Of a stretch of 31,228 nucleotides of DNA, positions 30,058-31,228 are shown one piece after another (the stretch's first letter is position 1; every line of letters starts with the position of its first letter). The translations under genes and the position numbers were made by a program. The notes beneath the pieces were generated by a model. The model was not told the origin of the DNA and ran no database searches. It was given only the letters and a program-made list of their open reading frames with translations. Source of the DNA: a virus; IMG/VR virus record IMGVR_UViG_3300035034_000256, positions 1 through 31,228 of that record; one strand, written 5' to 3'.

Positions 30058-30223
30058 ACGTATAGCCACTGAAAAGGCAGCTATTGATCTTAAATACTAC
30101 TTCTGCAAGTGTAGCATCAATACATTTGCCTGTTGAATCAAAGGCTCTCTTAGCTAATTCGTCACGTAAGTGCTTTAGATCATATGGTAGATTACTATTA
30201 ATTATCTTTGCATTACCCATCAT
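30056..30223 (-). CDS. small hypothetical protein between tRNA-Ala and tmRNA
   Basis: The 55-residue product starts MMGNAKIINSNLPYDLKHLR with AAGGAG 4 nt before the ATG. A longer frame to 30244 lacks a ribosome site. It is soluble, with Lys and Asp residues and no recognised motif. It lies between 14-bp direct repeats, and its stop codon overlaps the repeat at the start of the tmRNA acceptor region. It might be an insertion into the RNA gene unit or a regulator of it. Confidence 0.6.
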   Translation of the reverse strand: MMGNAKIINSNLPYDLKHLRDELAKRAFDSTGKCIDATLAEVVFKINSCLFSGYT

Positions 30224-30236
30224 TATACTCCTTAGC

Positions 30237-30250
30237 TGCTTCATCGAATT
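30237..30250. repeat. 14-bp direct repeat, copy next to tRNA-Ala
   Basis: It is identical to 30044-30057 and ends 1 bp from the CCA end of tRNA-Ala. Confidence 0.85.
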
Positions 30251-30251
30251 T

Positions 30252-30326
30252 TGGTGGACACGCAGGGACTTGAACCCTATCCTTCTCCTTGCAAGGGAGA
30301 CGCATTCCCAGTTATGCTAGCGGCCC
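30252..30326 (-). tRNA. tRNA-Ala (anticodon UGC) with a disrupted inner acceptor stem
   Basis: The anticodon loop CTTGCAA is on TCTCC/GGAGA, the D-arm is GCAT/ATGC, the T-loop TTCAAGT, A73 is present and CCA is encoded. The acceptor GGGCCGC/CGTGTCC pairs at positions 1-4, with the G3-U70 identity pair intact, but mismatches at 5, 6 and 7. It may be decaying or repaired after transcription. Confidence 0.85.
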
Positions 30327-30352
30327 GGTAAAAACTACTTTATTTTGGAGAC

Positions 30353-30401
30353 AAAAAAGCCCAAGCAGGGATGCTCAGGCTTAATATACTACTATTAAGC
30401 C
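30353..30401 (-). terminator. terminator with a mutually exclusive upstream hairpin (attenuator candidate)
   Basis: The terminator AAGCCTGAGCA (30382-30372) with TGCTTGGGCTT (30367-30357) is followed by TTTTTT. Just upstream GGCTTAAT (30401-30394) pairs perfectly with ATTAAGCC (30385-30378). The AAGCC strand is shared, so the two hairpins cannot form together. It lies between a promoter and tRNA-Ala/tmRNA. Confidence 0.75.
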
Positions 30402-30405
30402 AAAG

Positions 30406-30435
30406 CTACATTATATAGGTATTAAATAAAATCAT
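30406..30435 (-). CDS. possible leader peptide MILFNTYIM
   Basis: A 9-codon frame with AAGGA 8 nt before its ATG starts about 20 nt after the predicted transcription start and ends 4 nt before the antiterminator-type hairpin. Ribosome position on it could choose between the hairpins. With so short a frame, chance is possible. Confidence 0.4.
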   Translation of the reverse strand: MILFNTYIM

Positions 30436-30462
30436 TGGTGGTTTCCTTACTTTTGAATAATT

Positions 30463-30491
30463 ATTATACAGGATTAACAAGCAGTTGTCAA
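30463..30491 (-). promoter_or_regulatory. consensus sigma70 promoter of the tRNA-Ala/tmRNA unit
   Basis: TTGACA (30486-30491) and TATAAT (30463-30468) are 17 bp apart on the minus strand, followed by the leader, the two hairpins and then tRNA-Ala. Confidence 0.92.
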
Positions 30492-30502
30492 GCATTATTT
30501 TT

Positions 30503-30667
30503 CTAGGCTAAGAACACGGGTACCATTAGCTTTCCCAGTGCTATTGCCCAGACTACAGGCCAAGCTACAGAGAGCCATACTCCGTATTCTACTGCAACAT
30601 CAGAAATATAAAATGACGTGATAGTACCTATGAAGCCCAGGATATAAATTATTGAATACTTAACCAT
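30503..30667 (-). CDS. small membrane protein, two transmembrane segments
   Basis: The 54-residue product starts MVKYSIIYILGFIGTITSFY and ends GKLMVPVFLA, with two hydrophobic helices at about residues 4-20 and 30-46 joined by SDVAVEYG. AAGGAAGC precedes the ATG at normal spacing. It is not recognised. A membrane role in lysis control or exclusion is possible but unsupported. Confidence 0.65.
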   Translation of the reverse strand: MVKYSIIYILGFIGTITSFYISDVAVEYGVWLSVAWPVVWAIALGKLMVPVFLA

Positions 30668-30683
30668 TGTTGCTTCCTTTAAT

Positions 30684-30757
30684 TGGCTTCCCCGCAGGGA
30701 ATCGAACCCCGATTAAGGCATTTGGAGGGCCTTACATTACCATTATGTTACAGGGAA
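30684..30757 (-). tRNA. tRNA-Trp (anticodon CCA)
   Basis: The acceptor is TTCCCTG/CGGGGAA, G73 fits Trp, and CCA is encoded. The anticodon loop CTCCAAA is on AGGCC/TGCCT (one mismatch), and the T-arm is CGGGG-TTCGATT-CCCTG. Its first 15 nt are also the last codons of the coiled-coil peptide gene. Confidence 0.92.
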
Positions 30758-30922
30758 ATTTAGTGACTTTCTATTTATCTCTAGTGACTTTCTATTTATC
30801 TCTAGCAGTCTTTCTTTTTCTTCTCTGAGCTTAGCTAACTCTATAGAGGTCAAGAGTTCTTCTTCTAGCAGAGTGTCAATCTGGTTAATACGATTATAAC
30901 GTATTTCATTCATTAAACCCAT
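30743..30922 (-). CDS. small coiled-coil peptide overlapping tRNA-Trp
   Basis: The 59-residue product starts MGLMNEIRYNRINQIDTLLE, continues with a charged helix (ELAKLREEKERL) and repeats LEINRKS twice. GGAG lies 5 nt before the ATG. The stop is 15 nt inside the mature tRNA-Trp sequence, so processing of the tRNA would cut the message near its stop codon. The C-terminus (LNFPVT) is made from tRNA sequence. Confidence 0.65.
   Translation of the reverse strand: MGLMNEIRYNRINQIDTLLEEELLTSIELAKLREEKERLLEINRKSLEINRKSLNFPVT
30761..30802. repeat. two perfect 21-bp tandem repeats inside the coiled-coil gene
   Basis: TAGTGACTTTCTATTTATCTC occurs twice in tandem (30761-30781, 30782-30802), encoding the duplicated heptad LEINRKS in frame. 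Confidence 0.95.
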
Positions 30923-30957
30923 GCTATCTCCTAATTGGAAGGCTCACATCTTACCAT

Positions 30958-31137
30958 CTACTCTAGATCAATTTCAGTATATTCAGCACCATAGTGGCTT
31001 CTACACTCCCTGTTACTAATATCAAATTCTTTCTCATACTCGGCCACCATTTTTGCAGCTGTTGCTTCGGACAAAGTGGCCTTAGTTACTACAAGTCCCT
31101 CATAGTAGTTGCCGCTGCTTACTACATATACTTTCAT
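30958..31137 (-). CDS. small hypothetical protein, 59 residues
   Basis: The sequence starts MKVYVVSSGNYYEGLVVTKA and ends EYTEIDLE. It has AGGAAA upstream of the ATG. Its short beta-strand start, TLSEATAAKMVAEYEKEF helix and acidic end resemble small phage proteins of unknown role. It lies between tRNA-Gln and the coiled-coil gene. Confidence 0.65.
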   Translation of the reverse strand: MKVYVVSSGNYYEGLVVTKATLSEATAAKMVAEYEKEFDISNRECRSHYGAEYTEIDLE

Positions 31138-31158
31138 AATTACTTTCCTGTATTTAAT

Positions 31159-31228
31159 TGGAAGGCGTACTAGGAATCGAACCTAGGTACCCTGATTCAA
31201 AGTCAGGTGCTCTACCATTGAGCTATAC
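31159..31228 (-). tRNA. tRNA-Gln (anticodon UUG), 5' end beyond the window
   Basis: The anticodon loop CTTTGAA is on CCTGA/TCAGG, the D-arm is GCTC/GAGC and the T-arm CTAGG-TTCGATT-CCTAG, with a 3' acceptor TACGCCT, U73 and CCA. Four 5' acceptor bases lie past the right edge, so the tRNA region continues. Confidence 0.92.

Overview
The window looks like the left arm of the replication region and the tRNA region of a T5-like (Demerecviridae-type) tailed phage. The best evidence is the gene set and its order on the minus strand: class I ribonucleotide reductase (nrdA, nrdB), a flap exonuclease that closely resembles T5 D15, a PD-(D/E)XK nuclease, an SbcC/SbcD (D13/D12-like) pair, an SSB-like protein, a D10-like helicase, PhoH, a family A DNA polymerase, a CHC2/TOPRIM primase, a DnaB-type helicase, a D5-like multi-HTH protein and an NAD-dependent DNA ligase split into two genes. 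The host cannot be named from the sequence. The consensus sigma70 promoters and Shine-Dalgarno sites suggest a proteobacterium.

Layout. Positions 1-1593 (plus strand) hold the end of an unidentified gene and a lysis-type cassette: lipoprotein, DUF1353-like protein and GH108 endolysin. A bidirectional terminator at 1595-1634 separates it from everything else, which is on the minus strand. Positions 1639-21955 carry nucleotide metabolism, replication, recombination and transcription factors, mostly as overlapping genes, ending (furthest upstream) with thyX. Positions 21957-23305 carry small accessory genes. Positions 23319-31228 are a tRNA region with 22 recognisable tRNA genes (the last cut by the window edge), one aberrant tRNA-like gene, small protein genes (SprT-like protease, proteasome-like Ntn hydrolase, nucleotidyltransferase, membrane and coiled-coil peptides) and long non-coding spacers. 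Eleven near-consensus sigma70 promoters, all on the minus strand, can be read directly.

The most unusual content is RNA. (1) At about 29791-30050 there is a tmRNA gene in circularly permuted order: the 3' acceptor piece comes first, then a 30-nt intervening hairpin, then the 5' piece with a tag frame reading AANDAEYDVAIAA-stop. (2) Between a strong promoter and tRNA-Tyr lie about 850 non-coding nt (27903-28753) full of perfect inverted repeats, including a 19-bp long-range helix. Size and tRNA-cluster location recall the giant phage RNAs GOLLD and ROOL. (3) The promoter-proximal leader of the tRNA-Ala/tmRNA unit has two mutually exclusive hairpins, one a terminator, as in an attenuator. (4) Four other inter-tRNA spacers of 138-305 nt are also hairpin-rich.

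Together the genes describe a phage that makes its own dNTPs, replicates and recombines with its own machinery, and carries a large translation-support module of tRNAs plus a ribosome-rescue RNA that would add its own degradation tag.
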